Notes under the pieces: generated by a model
The model's database searches: none
What the model was told of the DNA's origin: nothing
What the model saw: the letters and a program-made list of their open reading frames with translations, nothing else
Position numbers and translations under genes: made by a program
Shown here: positions 1 through 7,739 of the stretch, one piece after another
Layout: every line of letters begins with the position of its first letter
How positions within the stretch are numbered: the stretch's first letter is position 1
Assembly (NCBI GenBank): GCA_027488985.1
Contig: JAIYAR010000013.1
Coordinates: 372,001 to 436,000 of the forward strand
Reading direction: 5' to 3'
DNA length: 64,000 nt
Source: Comamonadaceae bacterium
GTDB lineage: Bacteria > Pseudomonadota > Gammaproteobacteria > Burkholderiales > Burkholderiaceae_C

Positions 1-337
1 CACCCGAAGCGGGACCGGCAGGTGCAGTTTCCAACGCTGGGGCTACAGCAGGCGCAACGACCGCAGCACCTTCCAGCACGGAACCGGAACTGGCTGGACG
101 CAAGTTGCCGAAGTAGGCCAGTGCAAGAGTGGAAACGAAAAACACGGTTGCCAGTACAGCTGTTGTCCGGGACAAAAAGTTAGCACTACCGCTGGCGCCA
201 AACAAGCTGCCGGAACCGCCACTGCCGAAGGCTGCCCCCATGTCAGCGCCTTTGCCATGTTGAACCAAGATCAAGCCGATCATGACGATGGCTGACAAAA
301 TTTGTACGGTCAAAATGATGGTGATAACGATATTCAT
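1..337 (-). CDS. secG: Protein-export membrane protein SecG (partial, C-terminus off the left edge)
   Basis: SecG is the small accessory subunit of the SecYEG translocon in the inner membrane. The reading frame starts at the ATG at 337-335 behind a TAGGAG-like ribosome site and runs off the window edge. A first membrane helix (MNIVITIILTVQILSAIVMI) is followed by the family motif region GLILVQHGKGADMGAAFG, a Gly/Ser-rich cytoplasmic loop, and a second helix (TTAVLATVFFVSTLALAYF). The visible tail is rich in Ala, Pro and Val, as is common in betaproteobacterial SecG. It follows tpiA by 24 bp on the same strand, the usual tpiA-secG arrangement, so it is probably co-transcribed. The 43-258 frame on the same strand is a shadow. 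Identification is secure; the C-terminus is unseen. Confidence 0.93.
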   Translation of the reverse strand, partial: MNIVITIILTVQILSAIVMIGLILVQHGKGADMGAAFGSGGSGSLFGASGSANFLSRTTAVLATVFFVSTLALAYFGNLRPASSGSVLEGAAVVAPAVAPALETAPAGPASG

Positions 338-361
338 AACTGCTCCTAAATTCAATTTCAA

Positions 362-1114
362 TCAGACCGCCGAAGCGGCAGAGATGATGGTCAAAAAGTC
401 TGTCGCCTTGAGTGAAGCACCGCCCACCAAGCCGCCATCAATATCTTTCTGCGCGAGTAGTTGCTGTGCGTTGGCTGCATTCATGCTGCCACCGTACAGG
501 ATGTGAACGCGGTCTGCATGAGGCGTAGCTGCTGCCAGCTGCCCACGCAACACAGCATGCACTTCCTGCGCTTGCTCAGGTGTGGCCGTCTTGCCAGTGC
601 CAATGGCCCATACAGGCTCGTAGGCAACCACGATCTCACTAATGCAATGCCCATTCGCGTGGATAACTGCAGCCAATTGACGCTTCACCACCTCCACGGT
701 CTTGCCAGCTTCACGCTCTTCCAAGGTTTCGCCCACGCACACAATGGGCGTTACGCCATTTGCCAAAGCCTTTTGCGCCTTGGTGGCTACGATGGTGTCG
801 GTCTCGCCGTGGTACTGGCGCCGCTCAGAGTGGCCGACGATGGCATAGTGCACACCGAGGTCGCGCAACATGGCAGCCGATGTCTCGCCGGTATAGGCAC
901 CTGCATCAAACGCTGATACGTCTTGCGCCCCCACGGCGAGCGCACCCACCGGTTTATTCACTGAGATGACTTGGTGCAAATACGCTGCCGGCACACATAC
1001 CGCAACCAAACAAGAGGCGGCAGGCAATCCGGCGTGCAGTTGCTCCAACAGAGTTGCGTTAGCAGCCAAACTACCGTTCATCTTCCAGTTGCCGGCAATC
1101 AATTTCTTTTTCAT
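362..1114 (-). CDS. tpiA: Triose-phosphate isomerase
   Basis: TpiA interconverts dihydroxyacetone phosphate and glyceraldehyde 3-phosphate in cytoplasmic glycolysis and gluconeogenesis. The 250-residue protein has the N-terminal Asn-Lys pair in AGNWKMNG, the catalytic His in IVGHSERR, the catalytic Glu in VVAYEPVWAIGTGK, and the phosphate-binding ILYGGSMN near the end. Its length is normal for the family. The chosen ATG (1114-1112) overlaps the TGA of the upstream qor gene as ATGA, which suggests translational coupling; a start four codons earlier would lie inside qor. secG follows by 24 bp. Confidence 0.97.
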   Translation of the reverse strand: MKKKLIAGNWKMNGSLAANATLLEQLHAGLPAASCLVAVCVPAAYLHQVISVNKPVGALAVGAQDVSAFDAGAYTGETSAAMLRDLGVHYAIVGHSERRQYHGETDTIVATKAQKALANGVTPIVCVGETLEEREAGKTVEVVKRQLAAVIHANGHCISEIVVAYEPVWAIGTGKTATPEQAQEVHAVLRGQLAAATPHADRVHILYGGSMNAANAQQLLAQKDIDGGLVGGASLKATDFLTIISAASAV

Positions 1115-2124
1115 GCGGGTTCCCAATTCAAAACAAGCTTTCCGATATGCGCATTGCTTTCCATCACTGCATGCGCTTGTGCTGCAGCCTCTGAAGGCTG
1201 TGCGGCACCTACAGCAAACACCTGATGCACGACCGGGCGCACGTTTTTGCCCACCAAGAGCGGCCAGACATGTTCGCGCAATGCGCTGGCGATCGCCGCC
1301 TTGAAGGCCACAGGCCGTGCACGCAAAGTGGAACCCGTGACAGTCAACCGCTTACGCAGTATCAAACCGGCATTGACTTCGGACTGCACACCGCCTTGCA
1401 CGGCAATGATGACCAATCGACCATCTTCCGCGAGGCACTGGACTTCTTTGGCCACGTAGGGCCCTGCCACCATGTCGAGGATGACATCGACACCACTTCC
1501 ACCCGTGATTCGCAACGCTTCCGCCTCAAAATCCTGGGTGCGATAGTTGATCGCAAAGTCGGCACCCAATTTCAGGCACGCCGCGCACTTCTGATCCGAT
1601 CCGGCTGTTGCAATGACGGTAGCGCCCAGCGCCTTGGCCAGCTGAATCGCCGTGACCCCGATACCACTGGTACCACCCTGCACCAGCAAGACCTCACCGG
1701 ATTGCAAGCGGCCACGCTCGAACACGTTGCTCCACACCGTGAAGTAGGTTTCCGGCAGACCCGCAGCTTCCACGTCAGACCAGCCCTCAGGCACTGGAAG
1801 GCACTGGGCTACAGGAGCTACACACAACTCTGCGTAACCCCCGCCCGCTACCAGCGCGCACACACGATCTCCGGGACGGAGACCGGCTCGCGCCAAGGCC
1901 TCAGCATCACCTTCGACGATCGTACCCGCCACTTCCAGACCCGGAATGTCGGATGCACCTGCAGGCGGCGGGTACTTGCCCATGCGCTGCAACACATCCG
2001 GCCGGTTGACACCACTCGCGCTCACACGGATGCACAACTCCCCTGCCCCGAACTTCGGCGCAGGCCGATCCACCAGACGCAAAACGTCCGGCGTACCGGG
2101 AGATGTGATTTCAAATGCTCTCAT
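1111..2124 (-). CDS. NAD(P)H quinone oxidoreductase, zeta-crystallin/PIG3-like MDR family
   Basis: A 337-residue medium-chain dehydrogenase/reductase without structural-zinc cysteines, matching the quinone oxidoreductase branch (Qor/PIG3). The N-terminal GroES-like half carries GVNRPDVLQRMGKYPPPAG, and the Rossmann half has the nucleotide-binding motif VQGGTSGIGVTAIQLAK. It probably reduces quinones or related carbonyls with NADPH in the cytoplasm; the true substrate cannot be read from sequence. The start MRAFEITSPG at 2124 is preferred over an ATG 16 codons upstream because it matches the family N-terminus. The stop overlaps the tpiA start. It lies 68 bp downstream of pnp on the same strand. 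Confidence 0.9.
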   Translation of the reverse strand: MRAFEITSPGTPDVLRLVDRPAPKFGAGELCIRVSASGVNRPDVLQRMGKYPPPAGASDIPGLEVAGTIVEGDAEALARAGLRPGDRVCALVAGGGYAELCVAPVAQCLPVPEGWSDVEAAGLPETYFTVWSNVFERGRLQSGEVLLVQGGTSGIGVTAIQLAKALGATVIATAGSDQKCAACLKLGADFAINYRTQDFEAEALRITGGSGVDVILDMVAGPYVAKEVQCLAEDGRLVIIAVQGGVQSEVNAGLILRKRLTVTGSTLRARPVAFKAAIASALREHVWPLLVGKNVRPVVHQVFAVGAAQPSEAAAQAHAVMESNAHIGKLVLNWEPA

Positions 2125-2192
2125 ATCGAATTGACCGGTAGCGCTCGCCAGATATGCACAAGCAGCTACCAAATCAATAGCAGACGAAAGAT

Positions 2193-4298
2193 TTACTCTT
2201 GCGCAGGACGCTCGATCAAAGCCTTCATGGACAGCTTGATGCGGCCCTTTTCGTCGGTTTCCAGAACCTTGACCTTGACGATCTGGCCTTCAGACAGGTA
2301 ATCGGTGACCTTCTCGACGCGCTCATGAGCGATCTGGCTAATGTGCAACAAGCCGTCTTTGCCAGGCAGCAGATTGACCAGTGCACCGAAGTCCAGAATC
2401 TTGGTGATCGGGCCTTCGTATACCTTGCCGATTTCAACTTCTGCAGTGATCTGCTCGATACGGCGCTTGGCTTCTTCCGCCTTGGCTGGATCGCTGGAAG
2501 CGATGGTGATGGTGCCGTCTTCCTCGATGTTGATCTGGGTGCCGGTTTCTTCGGTCAGCGCACGGATCACGGAGCCCCCCTTGCCGATCACGTCGCGGAT
2601 CTTCTCGGGGTTAATCTTGAAGCTGAACAGACGGGGCGCGAAGTTGGACACTTCGGTACGCGCTTCAGCCATGGACTTTTGCATTTCGCCCAGGATGTGT
2701 ACGCGCGCTTCCTTGGCCTGAGCCAATGCCACTTGCATGATTTCCTTGGTGATGCCCTGGATTTTGATGTCCATCTGAAGAGCAGTGATACCGTTGGTAG
2801 TACCAGCAACCTTGAAGTCCATATCGCCCAGGTGATCTTCGTCACCCAAGATGTCGGTCAACACGGCGAAGCGGTTTTCTTCCTTGATCAAGCCCATGGC
2901 GATACCGGCAACGTGCGCCTTCAAAGGCACGCCGGCGTCCATCAGGGACAAGCAGCCACCGCACACGGAAGCCATGGACGACGAGCCGTTGGACTCGGTG
3001 ATTTCAGACACCACGCGCAGGGAGTAGGGGAACTCTTCCTTGCTAGGCAACACAGCGACCAAAGCGCGCTTGGCCAAACGGCCGTGACCGATTTCGCGGC
3101 GCTTGGGCGTACCCACGCGGCCGGTTTCGCCGGTGGCGAAGGGAGGCATGTTGTAGTGCAGCATGAAGCGGTCTTCGTACTCGCCGCTCAAAGCGTCGAT
3201 ACGTTGCGCATCACGCTCGGTACCCAAAGTAGCGATCACCAAAGCCTGGGTTTCGCCACGGGTGAACAAGGAAGAGCCGTGGGTGCGGGGCAGCACGCCA
3301 TTGCGGATTTCGATAGCGCGCACTGTGCGTGTATCGCGACCATCGATACGGGGCTCGCCTGCCAGAATCTGGCCGCGCACGATCTTGGCTTCAATGTCAA
3401 ACAGCATGCCTTCGACCTTGACGCTGTCGAACTCAACGCCGTCAGCCTTCAAACCGGCAAATACGTCTGCGTAGGCAGCGCGGCAGGCTTGGGTACGGGC
3501 TTGCTTGTTACGGATCTGGTAAGCGGCAACCAGCTTGTCTTTGCCGTGGGCATCGACCTTGGCGATCAAGGCTTCGTCACGGGCAGGAGCCTTCCAGTCC
3601 CAGACAGGCTTGCCAGCGTCACGCACGAGTTCGTGGATGGCGTTAATAGCGGTCTTGCTCTGCTCGTGGCCGTAAACCACAGCGCCCAACATCACTTCTT
3701 CGGACAGCTGTTGTGCTTCGGATTCGACCATCAACACAGCGGCTTCGGTACCGGCAACCACCAGATCCATGATGGAATCTTTGCGTGCGGTCTGGCCGGG
3801 GTTCAACACGTATTCGCCGTTAACGTAACCCACGCGGGCAGCTCCGATGGGGCCGTTGAACGGAATGCCGGAAACGGACAGGGCCGCGCTCACCGCGATC
3901 ATGGCGGCAATGTCGGCATCCACTTCGGGGTTCAAGGACACGGTGTGCACCACCACATGCACTTCGTTGAAGAAGCCTTCGGGGAACAGGGGGCGGATGG
4001 GGCGATCGATCAGACGGCTGGTCAGGGTTTCAAACTCGCTGGGGCGGCCTTCGCGCTTGAAGAAGCTGCCGGGGATCTTGCCAGCGGCGTAAGACTTTTC
4101 GAGGTAGTCGACGGTCAGGGGGAAAAAGTCTTGACCGGGCTTGCCTTCAGTCTTGCCGACGACGGTGGCCAACACCACGGTACCGTCCATGTCCAGCAAC
4201 ACGGCGCCGGTGGATTGGCGAGCGATTTCGCCGGTTTCCATGGTCACGGTGTGCTGACCCCATTGGAAAGTCTTGGTAACTTTGTTGAAAATGCTCAT
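2193..4298 (-). CDS. pnp: Polyribonucleotide nucleotidyltransferase (PNPase)
   Basis: PNPase is the phosphorolytic 3'-5' exoribonuclease of the degradosome. The 701-residue protein has two RNase PH domains around an all-alpha linker, with [29 protein letters not shown] in the first and the catalytic-core sequence around [12 protein letters not shown] in the second. A KH domain ([18 protein letters not shown]) and a C-terminal S1 domain ([19 protein letters not shown]) follow. The ATG at 4298 has GGAG eight bases upstream and begins [14 protein letters not shown]; the longer open frame upstream is not conserved. It lies downstream of rpsO, the classical rpsO-pnp order, separated by an intrinsic terminator-like hairpin. 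A 760-codon antisense frame opposite it is a GC-codon shadow. Confidence 0.98.
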   Translation of the reverse strand: MSIFNKVTKTFQWGQHTVTMETGEIARQSTGAVLLDMDGTVVLATVVGKTEGKPGQDFFPLTVDYLEKSYAAGKIPGSFFKREGRPSEFETLTSRLIDRPIRPLFPEGFFNEVHVVVHTVSLNPEVDADIAAMIAVSAALSVSGIPFNGPIGAARVGYVNGEYVLNPGQTARKDSIMDLVVAGTEAAVLMVESEAQQLSEEVMLGAVVYGHEQSKTAINAIHELVRDAGKPVWDWKAPARDEALIAKVDAHGKDKLVAAYQIRNKQARTQACRAAYADVFAGLKADGVEFDSVKVEGMLFDIEAKIVRGQILAGEPRIDGRDTRTVRAIEIRNGVLPRTHGSSLFTRGETQALVIATLGTERDAQRIDALSGEYEDRFMLHYNMPPFATGETGRVGTPKRREIGHGRLAKRALVAVLPSKEEFPYSLRVVSEITESNGSSSMASVCGGCLSLMDAGVPLKAHVAGIAMGLIKEENRFAVLTDILGDEDHLGDMDFKVAGTTNGITALQMDIKIQGITKEIMQVALAQAKEARVHILGEMQKSMAEARTEVSNFAPRLFSFKINPEKIRDVIGKGGSVIRALTEETGTQINIEEDGTITIASSDPAKAEEAKRRIEQITAEVEIGKVYEGPITKILDFGALVNLLPGKDGLLHISQIAHERVEKVTDYLSEGQIVKVKVLETDEKGRIKLSMKALIERPAQE

Positions 4299-4463
4299 GG
4301 TGAATCTCCTGTGAGTATCGAGGTTTATCGGGGGATGCAGGCCATCCCGCCACAGCCCGGATTCCACAACACAGTCCACGATGCCATTCCAGAAACACTG
4401 CCCTTTTGGGGGCAACGGCTTTGGAATGACACAGCTTCGTTCTGTTTTTGCAGTCTCCGAAGT

Positions 4464-4499
4464 AAAAAACGCCTGAGCTAGTGACCTAACTCAGGCGTT
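4464..4499 (-). terminator. Intrinsic terminator after rpsO
   Basis: On the minus strand a perfect 10-bp stem (AACGCCTGAG at 4468-4477 with CTCAGGCGTT at 4490-4499, 12-nt loop) is followed by a T-run. It lies 18 bp after the rpsO stop and about 165 bp before the pnp start, so it probably reduces read-through from rpsO into pnp. Confidence 0.85.
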
Positions 4500-4517
4500 C
4501 GTCATTCAGTCAGTCGC

Positions 4518-4784
4518 TTACTTGCGCAGACCCAATTTCGCGATCAGGGCCACATAGCGGTCGTGGTCCTTGGAGTTCAAGTAGTCCAACAGCTTACGGC
4601 GACGGCTTACCATACGCAGCAAACCGCGACGACCGTGGTGGTCTTTGGCGTGGGTCTTGAAGTGAGGAGTCAGCTCGTTGATACGGGCTGTCAGCAGTGC
4701 AACTTGCACTTCTGGGCTACCGGTGTCACCGGCGGAACGGGCGTTGTCTTTGACAACAGCAGCTTTGATGCTGGAAGCGATCAT
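4518..4784 (-). CDS. rpsO: 30S ribosomal protein S15
   Basis: S15 binds 16S rRNA early in 30S assembly and forms an intersubunit bridge. The 88-residue protein has the family signature across [32 protein letters not shown] and [12 protein letters not shown]. Its length equals the usual 88-89 residues. It starts with ATG at 4784 behind an AGGAA site and is followed by a terminator hairpin and pnp. Confidence 0.98.
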   Translation of the reverse strand: MIASSIKAAVVKDNARSAGDTGSPEVQVALLTARINELTPHFKTHAKDHHGRRGLLRMVSRRRKLLDYLNSKDHDRYVALIAKLGLRK

Positions 4785-4867
4785 GTGTTTTTCCTATTGA
4801 TGTTTTGACTTGCGCCAGGTGCTGGAACGGCTCTTGGCGTGCGCCTTGCCCAATGCAAAGCCTGTCG

Positions 4868-4873
4868 ATTATA
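4868..4873 (-). promoter_or_regulatory. Probable -10 element of the rpsO promoter
   Basis: The minus strand reads TATAAT here, 84 bp upstream of the rpsO start. The -35 region at 17-bp spacing is poor, so the assignment rests on the perfect -10 and its position. Confidence 0.45.
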
Positions 4874-5026
4874 TCCCGAAGCGAGTTGATGGCGAAATAT
4901 GCCCCCGTATCCGATCCAATACCAGGGAAGGAGCCAAAGATCAAATCCTCCCGGAGCCCGCGCCAGATAACGACTCAGCGCGCTTTTTCAAGAGGCCAAA
5001 TCCAAGAATAAAGTTGCCATTTTTCG

Positions 5027-5033
5027 CTTGAAA
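5027..5033 (+). promoter_or_regulatory. Sigma-32-like -35 element upstream of hsp20
   Basis: CTTGAAA matches the heat-shock sigma-32 -35 consensus and lies 73 bp before the Hsp20 start. A matching CCCCAT-type -10 is not evident at 13-16 bp spacing, so this is a weak call supported mainly by the nature of the downstream gene. Confidence 0.3.
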
Positions 5034-5105
5034 TGCAGTTGGGGGAGCGCAGTTAGGGTCCATGCGGCAATCACGGTGAGCGCCGCCCTTGTTAAGGAAA
5101 TCCAC

Positions 5106-5495
5106 ATGTTCTTCACTACCGCCCCCGCCGCCTTCCAAGCCTCCCTGCGCCGCCCCGCTTACGCCCATGGCGGTCGCACCGTAGAGCGTTTTTTGAATGA
5201 CGCGCTGCTCTCCGCCCGCCAGTCCGGCACTGCCTACACCCAGGATGACACCAGCTTCACCCTGAGCCTGGATGTTCCCGGCATCGCCAAGGAGCATTTG
5301 CGCATCGCCATCGACGGCGCCGTGGTCCGCATCCAGAGCAAAGACGATGCACCCCGCCGCTACCGCGCTGCTTACGAATTCCCCCAGGAAGTGGATAGCG
5401 CCCTAAGCGAAGCCAAGTTGGAAAACGGCGTACTGACCCTGAAACTGGCCAAAAAAGTGCCGGTAGACACCTCCGCCGAGCTCAGCATCCAGTAA
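5106..5495 (+). CDS. Small heat shock protein, Hsp20/alpha-crystallin family
   Basis: A 129-residue ATP-independent holdase chaperone. The alpha-crystallin domain (about residues 38-128) has the beta-strand pattern FTLSLDVPGIAKEHLRIAID and the signature region LENGVLTLKLAKK near the end; an I/V-x-I/V-like tail (ELSIQ) closes the protein. The N-terminal arm is short. The start MFFTTAPAAFQ at 5106 has AAGGAA upstream; an ATG 26 codons earlier lacks family similarity. It converges with tsaD across a copy of the 58-bp dispersed element. Confidence 0.93.
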   Translation: MFFTTAPAAFQASLRRPAYAHGGRTVERFLNDALLSARQSGTAYTQDDTSFTLSLDVPGIAKEHLRIAIDGAVVRIQSKDDAPRRYRAAYEFPQEVDSALSEAKLENGVLTLKLAKKVPVDTSAELSIQ

Positions 5496-5520
5496 GCGAA
5501 TTCCCCGCACGGCTGCGCAC

Positions 5521-5578
5521 TTACTATCAAAAAAGGAGCTGCCCGCGCACTATGGACGGGCGCTGGCAGCACTTTTTA
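5521..5578 (+). repeat. 58-bp dispersed palindromic element, copy 1
   Basis: This copy lies between the convergent ends of hsp20 and tsaD, and its last bases include the tsaD stop codon. It has ACTATCAAAAAAGGAGCTGC, then an 11-bp stem with one mismatch (GCTGCCCGCGC with GCGCTGGCAGC), then CACTTTTTAC. The stem and flanking T-run suggest it may act as a terminator for either gene. Confidence 0.85.
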
Positions 5579-6631
5579 CAGTGAATGCAGAGGCCAGCGG
5601 GGTTTGACGTCGAACGCGTAGTCGGTCACGGCCCGCTGCAGGCCGCTTTGCAGGCGCATGGCGGCTGCCATGGCAATCATGGCGCCGTTGTCGGTGCACA
5701 GATGCAACTCGGGGTAGTGCACCCGCACGCCGCGCTTGGCACATTCGGCATTGAGCTGCTCGCGCAATTGGCGGTTGGCCCCTACACCACCCGCTACCAC
5801 CAATCGCTTGAGCCCTGTCTGCTTAAGGGCAGTGACGGATTTCTTCAGCAAAACCTCGACGATGGCTGCTTGGGTAGACGCCGCGAGATCTGCCTGCTGT
5901 CGCGCGGGCAATGCCTGAAAGCTGGTGACACCACCAGTCACCAACATGCGCTGGCTCTGCACCAGCACCGCAGTTTTGAGGCCGGCAAAAGAAAAATCGA
6001 GGTTGCCGCTGTGCAACAAAGGGCGTGGCAGTGCATACGCTTTGGGGTCGCCCGACTCCGCGAGCTTGGAGAGCAAGGGCCCGCCGGGATAAGCCAGCCC
6101 CATCAGCTTGGCGGATTTGTCAAAGGCTTCGCCTGCCGCGTCGTCAATGGTTTCGCCCAGCAATTCGTAACGCCCGACGCCATCGACCCGCATCAATTGG
6201 GTGTGACCACCGGAGACCAGCAAGGCCACAAACGGAAACTCAGGCGGGTCTTCGCTCAAGAAAGGCGATAGCAAATGGCCTTCCAAGTGGTGCACCCCCA
6301 GCACGGGCTTGCCCAAGGCAGCACCCAGCGCACAAGCCACGCCAGCGCCCACCAGCAACGCGCCGGCCAGACCGGGGCCGCGGGTGTAGGCCACCACATC
6401 CACCTCTTGCAAAATGCGGCCACTGTCGGCCATCACCTGGCGGGTCAGGGGCAGCACGCGGCGGATGTGGTCGCGGCTGGCCAGCTCGGGCACCACGCCA
6501 CCGAAGGCCTGGTGCATCTCGATCTGGCTGTGCAGGGCGTGCGCCAGAAGCGTGGGCACTGCGTCGCCCTGCGACTGCACCATGGCCACACCTGTTTCAT
6601 CACACGACGACTCGATCCCCAACACCAGCAT
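5576..6631 (-). CDS. tsaD: tRNA N6-adenosine threonylcarbamoyltransferase TsaD
   Basis: TsaD (Kae1/YgjD) transfers the threonylcarbamoyl group to A37 of tRNAs reading ANN codons, together with TsaB, TsaC and TsaE. The 351-residue protein starts [17 protein letters not shown]. It has the metal-binding His pair in [12 protein letters not shown], the nucleotide-binding [39 protein letters not shown], and the C-terminal CTDNGAMIA. All key residues are present and the length is normal. It is transcribed away from the nitrate locus; its start is 105 bp from nasT on the other strand, so the two are divergent. Confidence 0.97.
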   Translation of the reverse strand: MLVLGIESSCDETGVAMVQSQGDAVPTLLAHALHSQIEMHQAFGGVVPELASRDHIRRVLPLTRQVMADSGRILQEVDVVAYTRGPGLAGALLVGAGVACALGAALGKPVLGVHHLEGHLLSPFLSEDPPEFPFVALLVSGGHTQLMRVDGVGRYELLGETIDDAAGEAFDKSAKLMGLAYPGGPLLSKLAESGDPKAYALPRPLLHSGNLDFSFAGLKTAVLVQSQRMLVTGGVTSFQALPARQQADLAASTQAAIVEVLLKKSVTALKQTGLKRLVVAGGVGANRQLREQLNAECAKRGVRVHYPELHLCTDNGAMIAMAAAMRLQSGLQRAVTDYAFDVKPRWPLHSL

Positions 6632-6736
6632 GCTTGTTTCCTTCAGAGGCGCAGAGTGTAGAGGATGGCCTCCTGAGACAGGGTCGTGACCGAAGCGCTC
6701 TCTAGAATTGGCTCAAATCTTGCACGCCGTTTATTC

Positions 6737-7384
6737 ATGTCTGAGCCCCTGCGTATTGTTGTGATCACCTCTGACCTGGTCGTGGAAGACCCGGAGGACA
6801 CCCACGCGCTGGACCAAGCCGAACGTTCGCGCAGTTTGCGCATCGGACTGCTGGAGAGCGGCTTCAACCTGATCGCCTCCCTGCCCGCTGACGTATTTTT
6901 GACCGAGCGACTCGCGCAGTTGCAGCCTGACATGATCATCGTGGACGCGGAGAGCGACGCGCGGGACGCTCTGGAACATGTGGTGATGGCCACCCGCGAT
7001 GAGCGCCGCCCTATCGTGATGTTCACCAACGACCACGACACCCGTACCGCCCGCGAAGCCGTGGCAGCCGGTGTGTCGGCCTATATCGTGGCCGGTCTGC
7101 ACCCCGAACGCATCCGGCCGATTCTAGATGTGGCCATGGCCCGCTTCGAGCAGGACCAGGCGCTGCGCCGCGAGCTGGCCGACACCCGCAACGAGCTCAA
7201 CCAGCTCTCTACCGCGCTGCAGGACCGCAAAGTCATAGACCGGGCCAAGACCCTGCTGATGCAGCGCCAGCAGCTCAGCGAAGAGGCCGCCTACGCCAAA
7301 CTGCGAAAAACCGCGATGGACAAGAACCTGAAGATCGTGGAAGTCGCCCAACGCATGTTGGACGTGGCGGACCTGCTGGGTTAA
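6737..7384 (+). CDS. nasT: ANTAR-domain response regulator, NasT-like antiterminator of nitrate assimilation
   Basis: A 215-residue protein with an N-terminal receiver-like domain (about 5-125, candidate acceptor Asp70 in MIIVDAESD). A coiled linker and a C-terminal ANTAR RNA-binding domain follow (about 155-212: VIDRAKTLLMQRQQLSEEAA, then AYAKLRKTAMDKN). ANTAR proteins of this type bind leader RNAs with paired hairpins and prevent intrinsic termination. The gene stands 355 bp upstream of nrtA on the same strand, and that gap contains a leader and terminator. No NasS-type nitrate-sensing partner is adjacent, so the signal to NasT must come from elsewhere, possibly from the NrtA or PilJ-type proteins of the locus (inference). 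The start at 6737 matches the family N-terminus; the frame is open 17 codons further upstream. Confidence 0.9.
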   Translation: MSEPLRIVVITSDLVVEDPEDTHALDQAERSRSLRIGLLESGFNLIASLPADVFLTERLAQLQPDMIIVDAESDARDALEHVVMATRDERRPIVMFTNDHDTRTAREAVAAGVSAYIVAGLHPERIRPILDVAMARFEQDQALRRELADTRNELNQLSTALQDRKVIDRAKTLLMQRQQLSEEAAYAKLRKTAMDKNLKIVEVAQRMLDVADLLG

Positions 7385-7410
7385 ACCGCCGCAGCCCGAA
7401 ATGGTGCGAC

Positions 7411-7425
7411 GCACAAATGCAGTGC
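7411..7425. promoter_or_regulatory. Putative NtrC binding site
   Basis: GCAC-N7-GTGC (GCAC at 7411, GTGC at 7422), extended to CGCAC/GTGCG, fits the NtrC consensus half-site spacing. Its centre is about 150 bp upstream of the start predicted for the sigma-54 promoter, a normal enhancer distance. A partly overlapping GTGC-GCAG-GCAC could be a secondary half-site. Confidence 0.6.
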
Positions 7426-7464
7426 GCAGGCACACCGAGACGCCAACCACCAAGCAAATTTGAA

Positions 7465-7522
7465 TAAAAAGTGCATCCAGCGCCCGCAGATATTGCGCAA
7501 GCAGCTCTCCTTTTCATAGCAA
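7465..7522 (-). repeat. 58-bp dispersed palindromic element, copy 2
   Basis: Read on the minus strand: TTGCTATGAAAAGGAGAGCT, then GCTTGCGCAATAT, then GGGCGCTGGATGCACTTTTT. It sits exactly between the NtrC-type site and the sigma-54 promoter, so it forms the DNA that would loop during activation. Confidence 0.85.
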
Positions 7523-7540
7523 AAAGACACCCAAAGCACT

Positions 7541-7556
7541 TGGCACAGACATTGCA
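7541..7556 (+). promoter_or_regulatory. Sigma-54 (RpoN) promoter of the nitrate assimilation operon
   Basis: TGGCAC-N5-TTGCA matches the -24/-12 consensus in every conserved position (TGGCAC at 7541-7546, TTGCA at 7552-7556). The predicted start is near 7567, just before the first leader hairpin. With the upstream NtrC-type site it implies nitrogen-limitation control. Confidence 0.85.
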
Positions 7557-7566
7557 TTAATCATCA

Positions 7567-7692
7567 CAAGACCGGCAACGGTCATGCAAACGCCCCGTCC
7601 AACGACGGGCTGGGTGAATGCAAAAGGACAAAGGCGTCCCCACGGCTTCGATTGCGCACGGCGCGTCGAACCCCGTGTGGACGCCTTTTTTT
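7567..7692 (+). ncRNA. Attenuator leader RNA, probable ANTAR (NasT) target
   Basis: From the predicted sigma-54 start the RNA holds three elements. First is a 5-bp hairpin GACCG-GCAA-CGGTC (7570-7583). Second is a longer hairpin at 7585-7622, closed by TGCA/TGCA and an AA/AA internal loop, whose stem CGCCCCGTCC/GGGCTGGGTG has one mismatch and two G-U pairs and caps in the hexaloop AACGAC. Third is the terminator. A at loop position 1 and G at position 4 are the invariant bases of the ANTAR target hexaloop. A competing fold of 7594-7609 (CCCGTC/GACGGG) uses the same bases. The first hairpin does not show the A1/G4 pattern, so only one of the two canonical hexaloops is clear. Confidence 0.65.
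7631..7692 (+). terminator. Intrinsic terminator (attenuator) upstream of nrtA
   Basis: AAGGCGTCC (7631-7639) pairs perfectly with GGACGCCTT (7679-7687). The inner part extends the stem imperfectly (CCACGG with CCGTGT, TTCGA with TCGAA), and seven T's follow (7686-7692). It stands 48 bp before the nrtA start and after a strong promoter, which is typical of conditional antitermination. Confidence 0.9.
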
Positions 7693-7739
7693 GTTTTCTG
7701 CCTTTGTTTTTTGTGTTTAAACCTTCTGGAGCTACTGAC

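Larger units (their letters stand above)
4785..5105. other. Intergenic region between divergent rpsO and hsp20
   Basis: A gap of 321 bp with no credible gene. The left part should be the rpsO leader and promoter. On the minus strand TATAAT lies at 4873-4868, with only a weak -35 match (TTCGCC) 17 bp upstream. The right part carries a heat-shock-like CTTGAAA at 5027-5033 before the Hsp20 gene. Short frames of 60-118 codons here show no recognisable family. Confidence 0.5.
7385..7739 (+). other. 355-bp control region of the nitrate assimilation operon
   Basis: There is no gene here. In order the region contains an NtrC-type inverted site (7411-7425), copy 2 of the 58-bp dispersed element (7465-7522), a sigma-54 promoter (7541-7556), a short GNRA-capped hairpin (7570-7583), a hexaloop hairpin (7585-7622), an intrinsic terminator (7631-7692), and the nrtA ribosome site CTGGAG near 7726-7731. 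Confidence 0.85.

Noticed and set aside
43..258. 71-codon minus-strand frame at the left edge
   Set aside because: Out-of-frame shadow of secG, which has the correct motif and start.
526..545. GTAGCTGCTGCCAGCTGC in tpiA as a possible fifteenth dispersed element
   Set aside because: Only the AGCTGCT core matches; flanks do not align, and the encoded residues fit ordinary TpiA sequence.
2199..4481. Open frame of 760 codons on the strand opposite pnp
   Set aside because: It is the antisense shadow of a conserved GC-rich gene; its translation is Gly/Val/His-rich with no family, and pnp is unambiguous.
7385..7460. GTGC/GCAC combinations around 7402-7436 as several NtrC sites
   Set aside because: Only GCAC-N7-GTGC at 7411 has the correct half-site orientation and spacing; the others face the wrong way or are too close.
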